A stretch of DNA of 64,000 bases from Microvirga sp052114605 (GTDB lineage: Bacteria > Pseudomonadota > Alphaproteobacteria > Rhizobiales > Beijerinckiaceae): assembly GCF_052114605.1 (NCBI RefSeq), contig NZ_JBFRFB010000004.1:248001-312000 (forward strand), written 5' to 3'. A program made the position numbers and the translations under genes. The notes beneath the pieces were generated by a model. It was not told the origin of the DNA and made no database searches. It saw only the letters and a program-made list of their open reading frames with translations. Positions within the stretch are counted from its first letter, which is position 1. Each line of letters starts with the position of its first letter. Positions 35,234-45,380 of the stretch are shown here, piece by piece.

Positions 35234-36208
35234 TTACTCGGCGGTGGCGCCGGCGGCTTTGAGGACCGGGGTCCAGCGGGCCACTTCGCTTTCCACGAGC
35301 TTCTGGAGGGCTTCCGGCGTGCGCTCGGAGGCGCTCGGGATCACGCCGCCAAGCTCCAGGAGGCGCTTCTTGGTGTTCTCGTCGTCGAGGGACTTGGCCA
35401 AGGCGTCGCTGAGCTTCTTGACCACATCCGGAGGAGTGCCCTTGGGTGCGAAGACTGCATTCCAGGCGCTGACTTCGTAGCCCTCGAGGCCGGCTTCCTT
35501 GGTGGTCGGCACGTTCGGCAGAACGGGCGAGCGCTCAGGCGTCGCGATGGCGAAGGCCTTGATGTTTCCGCCTTGGATCTGCGGAGCGACGTTGACGATC
35601 TGGTCGGTCATGTAATCGACCGTGTTGGCCATGAGGTCGTTCAGCGCCGGGCCCGTGCCGCGATAGGCGACCATGGTGGGCTTCGCCTTGATGACCGAGT
35701 TGAAGAAGATGCCGGTCGAGTGCGAGACCGAGCCCACGCCCGCATGGGCCATGTTCACCTTCTCGCCATTGGCCTTCATGTACTCGAGGAAGCCCTTCAG
35801 ATCATTGGCCGGAAAGTCCTTCTTCGCCACGATCACGATCGGCGTGCCAGCGGCGAGGCCGATGGGCGCGAAATCCTTCGCCGGATCGTATTTCAGGTTC
35901 GGATAGAGGGCTGGCGCGGCGCCGTGGGTGCCCATGTGGCCCATCATGATGGTGTAGCCATCCGGCTGCGATTGCGAGGCGCGGGTGATGCCCGTGGTGC
36001 CGCCGGCGCCTGCCACGTTCTCGATCACGATCTGCTGGCCGAGCGTGCGGGACATGTTGTCCGTGACGATACGGGCCACAACATCGGTCGGGCCGCCGGC
36101 TGCGAAGGGTACGATCATCGTGATCGGACGGGTCGGATAATTCTGAGCCTGAGCGCTGGTGGCGGCGAGGCCCGCGACCGCGGCGAGGGCCAGTGCGACT
36201 TTCTTCAT
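35234..36208 (-). CDS. tctC: tripartite tricarboxylate transporter substrate-binding protein (TctC/Bug)
   Basis: 324 residues from ATG 36208 with GGGAGGA upstream; the open frame to 36250 is not needed. The signal peptide MKKVALALAAVAGLAATSAQ is cleaved after AQA. The mature start QNYPTRPITMIVPFAAGGPT and the motif VIENVAGAGGTTGITRASQS are the Bug/TctC hallmarks. It binds a carboxylic acid in the periplasm and feeds the TctAB membrane pair encoded just upstream on the same strand. The ligand cannot be read from the sequence. A 60-base gap separates it from tctA. Confidence 0.93.
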   Translation of the reverse strand: MKKVALALAAVAGLAATSAQAQNYPTRPITMIVPFAAGGPTDVVARIVTDNMSRTLGQQIVIENVAGAGGTTGITRASQSQPDGYTIMMGHMGTHGAAPALYPNLKYDPAKDFAPIGLAAGTPIVIVAKKDFPANDLKGFLEYMKANGEKVNMAHAGVGSVSHSTGIFFNSVIKAKPTMVAYRGTGPALNDLMANTVDYMTDQIVNVAPQIQGGNIKAFAIATPERSPVLPNVPTTKEAGLEGYEVSAWNAVFAPKGTPPDVVKKLSDALAKSLDDENTKKRLLELGGVIPSASERTPEALQKLVESEVARWTPVLKAAGATAE

Positions 36209-36268
36209 TGTCTTCCTCCCTAGGAAAGTTATCGCCTTACATTTGGTCATGATGAGGCTGAAGGCAAG

Positions 36269-37771
36269 CTATTCGGTAAACACCTCGTCCCTCCCCTTTC
36301 GTATGGAGGGCAAGAGCGCAACGATGAGCAGGATCGCGGCAACCGCGAGCAGAACGGCGCTGACAGGACGCTCGATGAAGGTCTCCATCGAGCCGCGCGA
36401 CAGGATGAGGGCGCGCCGCAGGTTCTCTTCCATCAGCTTGCCGAGCACGAAGCCGAGCAGCATGGGAGCGGGTTCGAAGCCGAGCTTCATCAGCGTGTAG
36501 CCGACGAAGCCGAAGAGCGCGATGAACATCACGTCCGTCGGCAGCGAGTTGATGGAGTAGATGCCGATGCAGCAGAACATCAGGATGGCCGGGAACAGCA
36601 GACGGTAAGGCACCTTCAGGAGGCGCACCCACATGCCCACCAGCGGCAGGTTGATGATGAGCAGCATGAGATTGCCGACCCACATGGAGGCGATCATGCC
36701 CCAGAACAGGTTCGGGTTCTTGGTCATCACCTGCGGACCGGGAATGATGCCGTGAATGGTCATGGCGCCGACCATGAGCGCCATGACCGCATTCGGCGGA
36801 ATGCCCAGCGTGAGCAGCGGAATGAACGAGGTCTGCGCGCCGGCATTGTTGGCGGATTCAGGTCCTGCCACGCCCTCGATGGCGCCACGGCCAAAGCGGC
36901 GCGGATCCTTGGCGATCTTCTTCTCGAGCGTGTAGGACGCGAACGGGCCGAGCACCGCGCCGTTGCCCGGCAGGATGCCGAGGATCGCGCCGATGAACGT
37001 GCCGCGCAGAACCGGCTTGTAGGATTGCTTGAAGTCGTCCCTGTTCGGCAGGAGGCGGCCGATGGCTTGGCGCACCACGTCGCGATGCTCGGTGTGATCG
37101 AGATTGCGCATGACCTCGGCGATGCCGAAGATGCCCATGGCGAGCACGGCGAAATCGATGCCGTCGGACAGGAAGGCGAGACCGAAGGTCATGCGCTCCT
37201 CGCCCGTCTCGAGATCGAGACCGACAGTCGAGAGAAGCACGCCGAGGAGGATCATCGCGATCGCCTTCAGGATCGAGCCGCGCGCCAGCACGACCGCAAA
37301 GACGAGGCCCATCACCATGAGGGAGAAATATTCGGTCGGCCCGAAGATGAGCGCAAGCTTGGTGAGCGGTGCACCGAGCGCCGCGATCACGAGCGTCGCC
37401 ACGGTGCCGGCGAAGAACGAGCCGATGGCCGCAATACCGAGCGCCACGCCGGCGCGGCCCTGACGTGCCATCTGGTGGCCGTCGAGTGCAGTGACGACCG
37501 ATGTCGCCTCGCCGGGGATGTTGACGAGGATCGCCGTGGTCGAGCCGCCGTATTGGGCGCCGTAATAGATGCCGGCGAGCATGATCAGCGCGCCTGTCGG
37601 ATCGAGGCCGAAGGTGATGGGCAAAAGCATCGCGATGGTCGCGATGGGGCCAACGCCCGGCAGAACGCCAATCAGAGTGCCGACGAGGCAACCGAGAAAG
37701 GCCAAGCCGAGGTTCTGAAACGTCAGCGCGACGGAAAAGCCGAGGGCTAGGTTGGAGAAAAGATCACCCAT
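36269..37771 (-). CDS. tctA: tripartite tricarboxylate transporter large permease TctA
   Basis: 500 residues, the normal TctA length, with about 12 membrane helices. The family motifs GVLPGVGPIATIAMLLPITF (about residues 37-56) and YGGSTTAILVNIPGEATSVV (about 74-93) are intact, and the second half repeats GILPGNGAVLGPFASY. It is the cation-driven uptake channel of the TTT family. ATG 37771 overlaps the tctB stop by one base (TGATG), so translation is coupled; a TTG just upstream is less likely. Confidence 0.94.
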   Translation of the reverse strand: MGDLFSNLALGFSVALTFQNLGLAFLGCLVGTLIGVLPGVGPIATIAMLLPITFGLDPTGALIMLAGIYYGAQYGGSTTAILVNIPGEATSVVTALDGHQMARQGRAGVALGIAAIGSFFAGTVATLVIAALGAPLTKLALIFGPTEYFSLMVMGLVFAVVLARGSILKAIAMILLGVLLSTVGLDLETGEERMTFGLAFLSDGIDFAVLAMGIFGIAEVMRNLDHTEHRDVVRQAIGRLLPNRDDFKQSYKPVLRGTFIGAILGILPGNGAVLGPFASYTLEKKIAKDPRRFGRGAIEGVAGPESANNAGAQTSFIPLLTLGIPPNAVMALMVGAMTIHGIIPGPQVMTKNPNLFWGMIASMWVGNLMLLIINLPLVGMWVRLLKVPYRLLFPAILMFCCIGIYSINSLPTDVMFIALFGFVGYTLMKLGFEPAPMLLGFVLGKLMEENLRRALILSRGSMETFIERPVSAVLLAVAAILLIVALLPSIRKGRDEVFTE

Positions 37772-38439
37772 CAAATTCTCCCGCTGTGATCGGCGACATC
37801 AATGGCCGTTGTCCGACGCCCGCGCGTTGCGAAAAACACGACGACGGCCCCTGCCACGAGGATGGCGGCGGTGGCCCGCATGACCGCCTTCTGCGACCAG
37901 TCGCTCGGGAAAAGGCTCGTGAGCTGCTGCGGGAAGATCGGGATCGGCAGGTTCAGCAGATCACCGAAAAGCAGCATGCAGAAAGGCGTGAGACTCAACG
38001 AGAGCAGCACCAGATCGCGCAGGCGCGCCTCAGGCGTCGCGAAGCCGCCGATGATGATGGCGAGCGGCCCTGCCACCACGAGGCCGAGGCCGGGGATCGT
38101 GAGGCTTCCAAACGAGAAGGGGCGGATCGTGACGGCGAAGGCCAGGATCGCCACGATGATGAAGAAGGGGCCGCGCAGGCTCCATCCTTCGAGAGGGTCG
38201 CCATCCTTCGTGAGGCCGGTGACGAGAAGGGTCAGGCCGGAAAGGCCGACGCCGACCGCAAGCCAGCGCGGCAGCATGGCGGGCCCCATGGAATTCAGGG
38301 TGCCCTGGTCCAGATCGCGCGTCAGCCACAGGGCCAGGGCGGCCAGAGCGATGAGAAGGAGGCCTCCTGCAACGCTTTGCGGTGCGCGAACCGGTCCGTG
38401 GCGCCCCGCTGGCGCAAGGCGTTCGTGAGGATTGGACAT
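37771..38439 (-). CDS. tctB: tripartite tricarboxylate transporter small permease TctB
   Basis: 222 residues from ATG 38439 (GGGAGG upstream; a TTG at 38466 is unlikely). Four to five predicted membrane helices (GGLLLIALAALALWLTRDLD; GPFFIIVAILAFAVTIRPFS; LGLVVAGPLAIIIGGFATPE) match the poorly conserved small subunit. It is first in the tctB-tctA-tctC transcript. The size is a little longer than the typical 150-180 residues because of a hydrophilic N-terminus. Confidence 0.85.
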   Translation of the reverse strand: MSNPHERLAPAGRHGPVRAPQSVAGGLLLIALAALALWLTRDLDQGTLNSMGPAMLPRWLAVGVGLSGLTLLVTGLTKDGDPLEGWSLRGPFFIIVAILAFAVTIRPFSFGSLTIPGLGLVVAGPLAIIIGGFATPEARLRDLVLLSLSLTPFCMLLFGDLLNLPIPIFPQQLTSLFPSDWSQKAVMRATAAILVAGAVVVFFATRGRRTTAIDVADHSGRI

Positions 38440-38917
38440 GGACGACCTCCCGAAGAGCGCTTTCAAGCGCCTGAGTTCATTCAGACCGATATGTGCCTAA
38501 GGCCGGGTTTGGATCAAGCCGCCGCTCCAGGGGAGCCGAAGTTCTCAACAAACCCTCCTCCAGGCAGCCAGGGGCGTCATCTGTGAATAGGCTGCGACGA
38601 ACCGTCTATTCGACTATAGGACAGTAACTCCAGGACCGAGCTGACCTATTCAGCAACAATGCTCACTTGATCCGTTGCTTCAGGTTGTCTAGATGATCCC
38701 CCGTAGCCAGGCCGGGCCCCTCTGGTCGCTCCTTCAAGGAGCGGCGATGTCGGACTGGATGAAGACCAGGGCGGCCCCTGGATTCGTTCGAGAAGACGTT
38801 TGCCCGCATCTGAAGGCCTCGCCGGACTTAAAACGGAGTCCGGGCCCGTGATGCCGGACAAGTGTCTTCTTGAGCGTATTGCATGTGCTGCCCTCGACCC
38901 GACAACTGAGGCATCAC
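38440..38917. other. divergent intergenic region with possible structured leader of the TerC gene
   Basis: About 480 bases. From 38730 to 38880 several helices can be drawn: GCTCC/GGAGC (38735-38749), CTGGTC (38726-38731) with GACCAG (38764-38769), and CGGACT/AGTCCG (38821-38842). TerC-family genes often have a manganese yybP-ykoY riboswitch in their leader, but I cannot match its conserved loops here. Confidence 0.3.
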
Positions 38918-39586
38918 ATGTTTGAACTCTCCAACTTTTTCGGCCCTGAGGTTGTCGCCTTCCTGATGGTGGTGGGCATCGATCTCGCACTGGCCGGCGA
39001 CAATGCCATCGTCATCGGCCTCGCCGCCGCAGGCCTGCCCAAGGAACAGCGCAACAAGGCCATCCTGCTCGGCGTTCTTGCCGCCACTGTCCTTCGTATC
39101 ATCTTCGCCCTGGTCACGACCCAGCTTCTGGCGATCGTAGGCCTGCTGCTCGCCGGTGGCGTGCTGCTCCTGTGGGTCTGCTGGAAGATGTGGCGCGAGC
39201 TGCGCACCACCCATGCTGAGGAAGAGGCCGCTGAAGAGGCGCTCGAAGGCAAGGACCTGAACCAGGACGGCACCATTGCCGGCGGCGCTCCTCGCAAGAC
39301 CTTCTCGCAAGCCGCCTGGCAGATCGTCATCGCGGACGTGTCGATGTCCCTGGACAACGTGCTTGCGGTCGCGGGTGCTGCTCGCGAGCATCCCTACATC
39401 CTGGCTTTCGGCCTGCTGCTCTCCATCGCATTGATGGGTCTTGCCGCGTCCTACATAGCCCGCCTGCTCCAGCGCTACCGCTGGATCGCCTATGTGGGCC
39501 TGGCGATCATTCTCTACGTGTCTCTCAAGATGATCTACGAGGGCTTCATGGAGATCTATCCCTTGATGAATGGCGTGGCGGGCTAA
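38918..39586 (+). CDS. TerC-family integral membrane protein
   Basis: 222 residues from ATG 38918. Seven or so membrane helices carry the two TerC motifs with acidic residues inside the membrane: VGIDLALAGDNAIVIGLAAA (about residues 15-34) and VIADVSMSLDNVLAVAGAA (about 137-155). A polar loop (EEEAAEEALEGKDLNQDGT) lies between them. TerC relatives (Alx, YceF, YkoY) are linked to manganese export or metal loading of secreted proteins. The closest match is the YjbE-type group. A terminator follows at 39614. Confidence 0.88.
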   Translation: MFELSNFFGPEVVAFLMVVGIDLALAGDNAIVIGLAAAGLPKEQRNKAILLGVLAATVLRIIFALVTTQLLAIVGLLLAGGVLLLWVCWKMWRELRTTHAEEEAAEEALEGKDLNQDGTIAGGAPRKTFSQAAWQIVIADVSMSLDNVLAVAGAAREHPYILAFGLLLSIALMGLAASYIARLLQRYRWIAYVGLAIILYVSLKMIYEGFMEIYPLMNGVAG

Positions 39587-39613
39587 GCAAGCCTCTCGTC
39601 ACTTAAGGCGTTC

Positions 39614-39651
39614 AGGGCCGGCCCTACGAAAGTGGAGCCGGCCCTTTTCTT
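39614..39651 (+). terminator. terminator of the TerC-family gene
   Basis: AGGGCCGGC (39614-39622) pairs with GCCGGCCCT (39637-39645), followed by TTTCTTT, 27 bases after the stop. Confidence 0.85.
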
Positions 39652-39720
39652 TGTCATGCCGCATTTCTCAGACTTTCGCGATTGACGGAAGAGTTGAGGA
39701 GAGGCAGAGAATTTTCCCGC

Positions 39721-40422
39721 ATGTCCTCCTTGCCCCGCCCCTATTTTTCCTACCTCGGCTTCAAGTACGGCGCCCGCGCTTCGCTGCCGGCTTTTCCCGG
39801 GTTCATCATGTTCGCGGCAGCCTTCGGCACCGCCGCGGCCCAGAAGGGCCTGTCGCTAGCCGAAGCCATGAGCCTGACGGCCTTCGTCTATGCCGGCGCG
39901 TCGCAGATGGTGGCGATGGAAATCTGGCAGGAGGTCTGGTCGCCCTCGACAATCCTTACGGTCATGACCGTCACTGCCGTCGTCAACTCCCGGATGATCC
40001 TGCTCGGCGCGACGCTCCAACCGTGGCTGCGCTACGAACCCCTTCCCCGAAGCGCCCTCAATCTCTTCCTCATTACGGAAGCGGGATGGATCGTGTCCAC
40101 GCGATATCACAACGAGGGTGGCCGCGATGTCGGCGTGCTGTTGGGCTCGGGCGTCGTCCTCTGGATCGTCTGGCTCATCGCGACATTTGTCGGATACCTC
40201 GCGGGCGGACTTGTGCCGGAGCCGCAGCGCTTCGGTCTCGATCTCGTCATGCCGATTTTCTTCGGCGTCATGCTCGTACCGCTCTGGAAAGGTCCGCGCG
40301 TCGCCCTGCCCTGGCTCATTGCCGGCCTCGTCTCGCTCATCGTGCACGCCCTCGTGCCGGGCTATCTCTTCATCATCGCCGGCGCGCTCGCGGGCGTCAT
40401 TGCAGGGATGCTGATCGAATGA
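39721..40422 (+). CDS. azlC: AzlC-family branched-chain amino acid exporter, large subunit
   Basis: 233 residues from ATG 39721; a TTG at 39682 is possible but unnecessary. Membrane helices and the family stretch LTAFVYAGASQMVAMEIW (about residues 54-71), with SRMILLGATLQPWL soon after, identify AzlC. With AzlD it exports branched-chain amino acids or related compounds across the inner membrane. Its stop overlaps the azlD start (ATGA), so the subunits are translated together. Confidence 0.92.
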   Translation: MSSLPRPYFSYLGFKYGARASLPAFPGFIMFAAAFGTAAAQKGLSLAEAMSLTAFVYAGASQMVAMEIWQEVWSPSTILTVMTVTAVVNSRMILLGATLQPWLRYEPLPRSALNLFLITEAGWIVSTRYHNEGGRDVGVLLGSGVVLWIVWLIATFVGYLAGGLVPEPQRFGLDLVMPIFFGVMLVPLWKGPRVALPWLIAGLVSLIVHALVPGYLFIIAGALAGVIAGMLIE

Positions 40423-40742
40423 GCGGATTGAGCGCGTTCATCGCCACGCCCTGGGGCACCGCTATCGCCATCGCGGGCATGGCACTCATCACCTTCCTGT
40501 GCCGTATCGGCGGAGTGGTGCTCATGAGCCGCGTGCGGATCACGCCTAGGGTCGAGCGGGGCCTTCGCGCCCTGCCGGGTTCCATCATTCTCGCGACGAT
40601 CCTGCCGGTCGTGATCGACAATGGGTTACCCGCGATCATCGGCGTGACGGCGGCCATCACCGTGATGGCGATCACGCGGATCGATCTTCTCGGGCTGCTG
40701 ACGGGCCTAGGCGCCCTCTCCGCCATCAGGGCCCTTCTGTGA
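40419..40742 (+). CDS. azlD: AzlD-family branched-chain amino acid exporter, small subunit
   Basis: 107 residues, three to four membrane helices, with the AzlD pattern ITFLCRIGGVVLMSRVRITP and LRALPGSIILATILPVVIDN. It pairs with AzlC, with which it overlaps by 4 bases. Its last 36 bases overlap the 3' end of the phosphatase gene on the other strand, so the two transcripts are antisense there. No terminator separates them. Confidence 0.92.
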   Translation: MSGLSAFIATPWGTAIAIAGMALITFLCRIGGVVLMSRVRITPRVERGLRALPGSIILATILPVVIDNGLPAIIGVTAAITVMAITRIDLLGLLTGLGALSAIRALL

Positions 40743-41186
40743 TCCCTGCTTGAGCCGCATGCGGATGCGGTATGTCAGGCCATCGCGAATGTTGCGATAG
40801 GCATCGAGCATCTGCTCGCGCGAGCCCTGCGTGATCGTCGGATCGGGTGTCGGCCAATATTCCACATCGGCCGCGATGGTCCGTGTCAATTCGAGCGCCG
40901 CGTGATGAGCCTCGGGCGACAGCGAGATGATGAGGTCGAAGTTCAGTCCTTCCCACTCTTCGAGCTCTTCCAGCGTGCGCGGCTTGTGCTTGGAACCGTC
41001 TATGCCGATCTCGGACAAGGCGGTCGTCATAAATCCATCGGTTTCGCCTTTGCGCACGCCTGCGGACTGCACATAGATCGACTTGCCGAAGTAATGCCGG
41101 GCGATAGCCTCCGCCATGGGGGAGCGCACCGCATTCATCGCACAGACGAACAGAACGGAGTGGATTTTCTTCGGGGCCGCGTCCAA
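40707..41186 (-). CDS. low-molecular-weight phosphotyrosine-phosphatase-family protein (ArsC/Wzb-like)
   Basis: 159 residues with a TTG start that has GGAGGGG seven bases upstream; no ATG is available before the active site. VLFVCAMNAVRSPMAEAIAR contains the P-loop C-x5-R-S (Cys15, Arg21) and PTPDPT the general-acid Asp. The family includes protein tyrosine phosphatases and thioredoxin-type arsenate reductases; this gene follows UPF0262 and hisD in Rhizobiales and is usually annotated as a phosphatase. The C-terminal tail overlaps azlD. The infA gene that often follows this block is absent. Confidence 0.85.
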   Translation of the reverse strand: MDAAPKKIHSVLFVCAMNAVRSPMAEAIARHYFGKSIYVQSAGVRKGETDGFMTTALSEIGIDGSKHKPRTLEELEEWEGLNFDLIISLSPEAHHAALELTRTIAADVEYWPTPDPTITQGSREQMLDAYRNIRDGLTYRIRMRLKQGSQKGPDGGEGA

Positions 41187-41189
41187 GCG

Positions 41190-41675
41190 TCAGCCCCTCC
41201 AGTGCAGCGCGAAGATGAGCGTGAACAGACGGCGCGCGGTATCGAAATCGACGACGATCTTGCCGTCGAGGCGCTCGCGCAGAAGCTCGGCGGCCTCGTT
41301 GTGCAACCCTCTGCGCCCCATATCGATGGCCTCGATCTGCGCAGGCGATGCTGAGCGGATGGCCTGGTAATAGCTGTCGCAGATCATCTCGTATTCACGG
41401 ATCGCCTTGCGAAACGGCGTGAGCGACAGATGATGCGAGATAAGAGGCGCACCATCCCGCGCCGTCACCTCGAGGCAGAGCTTCTTCTCGATGAGGGAGA
41501 TGCGCAAGGCATAGGGGCCGCCGTCATAGTTCGGCAGCGCGAAGCTATTCTCCTCGATGATGTCGTAGATGGCAATCGCCCGCTCATGCTCCTGATCGGG
41601 GTTGCCACGGCCGATGGATGCCTCGTCGAGGGTGACTGCGACCAGCCGGCACCGCTCTTTCCCTTCGCTCGACAT
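41190..41675 (-). CDS. UPF0262 family protein
   Basis: 161 residues from ATG 41675, directly behind GGAGAGGGG; a TTG at 41690 is the alternative. LVAVTLDEASIGRGNPDQEH and HLSLTPFRKAIREYEMICDS are characteristic of UPF0262, an alphaproteobacterial family of unknown function. It is conserved between hisD and the low-molecular-weight phosphatase gene, as here. It is cytoplasmic, with no cofactor motif seen. The stop codon and the next start are four bases apart. Confidence 0.9.
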   Translation of the reverse strand: MSSEGKERCRLVAVTLDEASIGRGNPDQEHERAIAIYDIIEENSFALPNYDGGPYALRISLIEKKLCLEVTARDGAPLISHHLSLTPFRKAIREYEMICDSYYQAIRSASPAQIEAIDMGRRGLHNEAAELLRERLDGKIVVDFDTARRLFTLIFALHWRG

Positions 41676-41693
41676 CCCCTCTCCACTCAATCC

Positions 41694-42986
41694 TTACAGG
41701 TTCAGGCGGATCGCGATCGATCGCGCGTGACCCTCCAACCCCTCGGACCGCCCAAGAGCGATGGCTGCGGGGCCGAGCGCCCTCAAGGAGCCCGGATCGC
41801 ATTTCAGGATCGAGGTTCGCTTCATGAAGTCAAGTACGCCCAAACCGGATGAGAAGCGAGCCGAGCGGGCCGTAGGCAGCACGTGGTTCGGACCGCCCAC
41901 ATAATCGCCGATAGCTTCGGGCGTGTGGCTGCCGAGGAAGATCGCACCTGCATTGCGCACTTTGGCCGCCAATTCCTCGGCTTTCTCCGTCTCGATCTCG
42001 AGATGTTCCGGCGCCAGCCGGTCCACGAGGGGAATCGCGTTTTCGAGCGTGTCGATCAGGATGATGGCGCCGTAATCCTGCCAGCTCGCCCGAGCGATCT
42101 CGGCCTTCGGCAAGGTCTTGAGCTGGCGCTCAACCGCCTGCTCGACCGCATCGGCGAGGGAGGCGCTGTCCGTGATGAGGATCGACTGGGCTGCGGGATC
42201 GTGCTCGGCCTGCGCCAGAAGATCGGCGGCGATCCAGTCCGGATTGGCATGGGAATCTGCGAGGATTAGCACCTCGGAGGGGCCGGCGATCATGTCGATG
42301 CCGACCTGGCCGAACACCCGGCGCTTGGCGGCAGCCACATAGGCATTGCCGGGGCCCACGATCTTCGCCACCGGCTGCACCGCATGGGTGCCATAGGCCA
42401 GGGCCGCGACGGCCTGGGCGCCGCCGATGCGGAAGACTTCATCCACCCCGGCAAGACGCGCGGCGGCGAGCACGAGCGGATTGGTCTCTCCACGCGGCGT
42501 CGGCACTACCATCGCAATGCGGGGGACACCGGCGACCTTCGCAGGCACGGCATTCATGAGAACGGACGAGGGATAGCTTGCACGTCCGCCCGGCACATAG
42601 AGCCCGACGGATTCAATCGCGGTCCAGCGCCAGCCCAGCGTGACGCCGAGCGCATCGGTCGTCATGGAATCCTGCGGGCGCTGCGCACGATGATAGACTT
42701 CGATGCGCTCCTTCGCGAGTGCCAGCGCTTCCAAGGCTTCCTTGGAGCACTGGGCTTCCGCCGCGTCGATCTCCGCATCGGAGATGCGCAGGGTCTCGGG
42801 CTGAAGGGCCAGCCCGTCGAACCGGTAGGTGTAGTCGATCAGGGCCTCGTCGCCCTTCGCCACCACATCCTCGATGATGGCGCGGACGACTTGGTCCACA
42901 TCCTCGGACACCTCGCGCTTCGCCGACAGGAGGGCGGCGAAGGCAAGCGGGAACGAGGCGTCCCGCGCATCGAGCCTTTGCACCAT
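41694..42986 (-). CDS. hisD: histidinol dehydrogenase
   Basis: 430 residues. It performs the last two steps of histidine synthesis, oxidising L-histidinol to histidine with two NAD+ and a zinc ion. Family motifs include VGLYVPGGRASYPSSVLMNA, GPGNAYVAAAKRRVFGQVGI, DMIAGPSEVLILAD and GPNHVLPTARSARFSSGLGV, all intact. ATG 42986 overlaps the DUF2948 stop (TGATG); a GTG at 42983 or 42989 is less likely. It lies in the conserved block DUF2948-hisD-UPF0262-phosphatase. Confidence 0.96.
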   Translation of the reverse strand: MVQRLDARDASFPLAFAALLSAKREVSEDVDQVVRAIIEDVVAKGDEALIDYTYRFDGLALQPETLRISDAEIDAAEAQCSKEALEALALAKERIEVYHRAQRPQDSMTTDALGVTLGWRWTAIESVGLYVPGGRASYPSSVLMNAVPAKVAGVPRIAMVVPTPRGETNPLVLAAARLAGVDEVFRIGGAQAVAALAYGTHAVQPVAKIVGPGNAYVAAAKRRVFGQVGIDMIAGPSEVLILADSHANPDWIAADLLAQAEHDPAAQSILITDSASLADAVEQAVERQLKTLPKAEIARASWQDYGAIILIDTLENAIPLVDRLAPEHLEIETEKAEELAAKVRNAGAIFLGSHTPEAIGDYVGGPNHVLPTARSARFSSGLGVLDFMKRTSILKCDPGSLRALGPAAIALGRSEGLEGHARSIAIRLNL

Positions 42987-43423
42987 CACAGGCGCTCCGC
43001 CTGCTGCTGCTCCTCATGCAACGGGCGGCTCTCGGCGGCCCAGACGGGGCCTGTGTCTTTCATCTGCATCTCGACGCACTCCAGATCCACTTGGATGGCT
43101 CCGCCTTCGGCAAAGATCAAGGTGGCTGTGCCCGATGGGGCATCGTGCTCCTCGAACGTAATGGCGAGAAGGTTAAGAACAGCATCCTTGCTGGTCTGGT
43201 CGATGCCGCGGACGCGCACGCCCGTGACGTTCTCGAAATGCATGCAGGTAAGCCGGCGCTGGGGCGTTGCCGCCTCCCAATCGTACCGGCGCACCTGGAT
43301 GGCGAAGCGGCGTTCCTTGGGAAGATAGGCGATATCGCCGAGCCGCAGGAGCGAATCCTGCAGGTGGGCCGAGATGACGGCCAGATCTTCGGGGTCGAAC
43401 GCAACGAGTCTCAGGAGATCCAT
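42986..43423 (-). CDS. DUF2948 family protein
   Basis: 145 residues: LRLVAFDPEDLAVISAHLQD near the start and ERRFAIQVRRYDWE are family signatures. DUF2948 is an alphaproteobacterial family of unknown function found between murA and hisD. Here it starts the hisD operon and is separated from murA by a divergent small secreted-protein gene. No membrane segment or catalytic motif is visible. The promoter should lie in the 127-base divergent gap to 43551. Confidence 0.88.
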   Translation of the reverse strand: MDLLRLVAFDPEDLAVISAHLQDSLLRLGDIAYLPKERRFAIQVRRYDWEAATPQRRLTCMHFENVTGVRVRGIDQTSKDAVLNLLAITFEEHDAPSGTATLIFAEGGAIQVDLECVEMQMKDTGPVWAAESRPLHEEQQQAERL

Positions 43424-43550
43424 GGTCTGCCAACCTATTGTTGAACTTTAAGCTTTAGGTAGAGAGCACCCCGGCCCTGCGCAACCTTTCGGCTCAGGCT
43501 CGGTTCATCTTTCAATGGCCATGATGCTTGACCTCATAAAGGAACGGTCG

Positions 43551-43940
43551 ATGAAACGCCTATTGCTCGCCGCCATGGCGGCTCTCACCCTCACCGCGCC
43601 CGCTGCGGCGCAGTATTACGGCAATCCCTATTCGCAGCCTTATGAGGAAGAATGGGTCGAGCGCGAGCCGGCCCCACGCTATTACGAGCGCCGGCCCGAT
43701 TACGGATACAGGCCCGAGTCCCGATACGGCTATGAGCCCCGGCGGGGCTATCGCGAGGAGTATCGCCAAGACTATCGCTATGCGCAGCCTCGTGGTGACC
43801 GGCAGCGCCGGGCCCAGGGCGGCAGCATCTGCGTGACCTCGCGCGGCAGCTGCCAGTACCCGCAAACCATGTCGAACGGCGCCAATTGCACCTGCGAAAT
43901 CCCGGGCTTCGGGGTCAAGCGCGGCAATATTCAGCGATAA
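43551..43940 (+). CDS. small secreted Tyr/Arg/Pro-rich protein
   Basis: 129 residues from ATG 43551 (AAAGGAA upstream). The signal peptide MKRLLLAAMAALTLTAPAAA is followed by QYYGNPY. The middle is low-complexity, rich in Tyr, Arg, Glu and Pro (YERRPDYGYRPESRYGYEPR), and the C-terminus has four cysteines in CVTSRGSC and CTCEI. Similar short periplasmic proteins are common in Bosea and Methylobacterium, with no known role. A strong hairpin terminator follows. Confidence 0.75.
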   Translation: MKRLLLAAMAALTLTAPAAAQYYGNPYSQPYEEEWVEREPAPRYYERRPDYGYRPESRYGYEPRRGYREEYRQDYRYAQPRGDRQRRAQGGSICVTSRGSCQYPQTMSNGANCTCEIPGFGVKRGNIQR

Positions 43941-43943
43941 TGC

Positions 43944-43975
43944 AAGAAGCGGAGGCCAAGGCCTCCGCTTCTTTT
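43944..43975 (+). terminator. terminator of the Tyr-rich secreted protein gene
   Basis: AAGAAGCGGAGGCC pairs with GGCCTCCGCTTCTT around AA, followed by TT. It begins 4 bases after the stop codon. Confidence 0.85.
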
Positions 43976-43983
43976 AAGAAATG

Positions 43984-44029
43984 CATCAATGAGACCCCAA
44001 AAGTGGTGTCCACTTTGGGGGCCGATACT

Positions 44030-44033
<4 letters not shown>
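43984..44033. repeat. second REP-like element, overlapping the murA 3' end
   Basis: CCCCAAAAGTGG (43995-44006) pairs with CCACTTTGGGG (44010-44020). The right flank GGCCGATACTTCAG matches GGTCCGATGCTTCAG of the element at 14447-14494. It runs into the murA stop codon at 44030. Confidence 0.6.
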
Positions 44034-45319
<1,286 letters not shown>

Positions 45320-45380
45320 TATTCGTTTTTCCTTGTGCTTTCAGCGAGCTTAAGCTTATGCGCGTCTTGAGCTTTATAGG

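Noticed and set aside
36752..37750. 332-codon plus-strand open frame
   Set aside because: Antisense shadow of tctA, made almost only of Arg, Ala, Asp, Glu and His.
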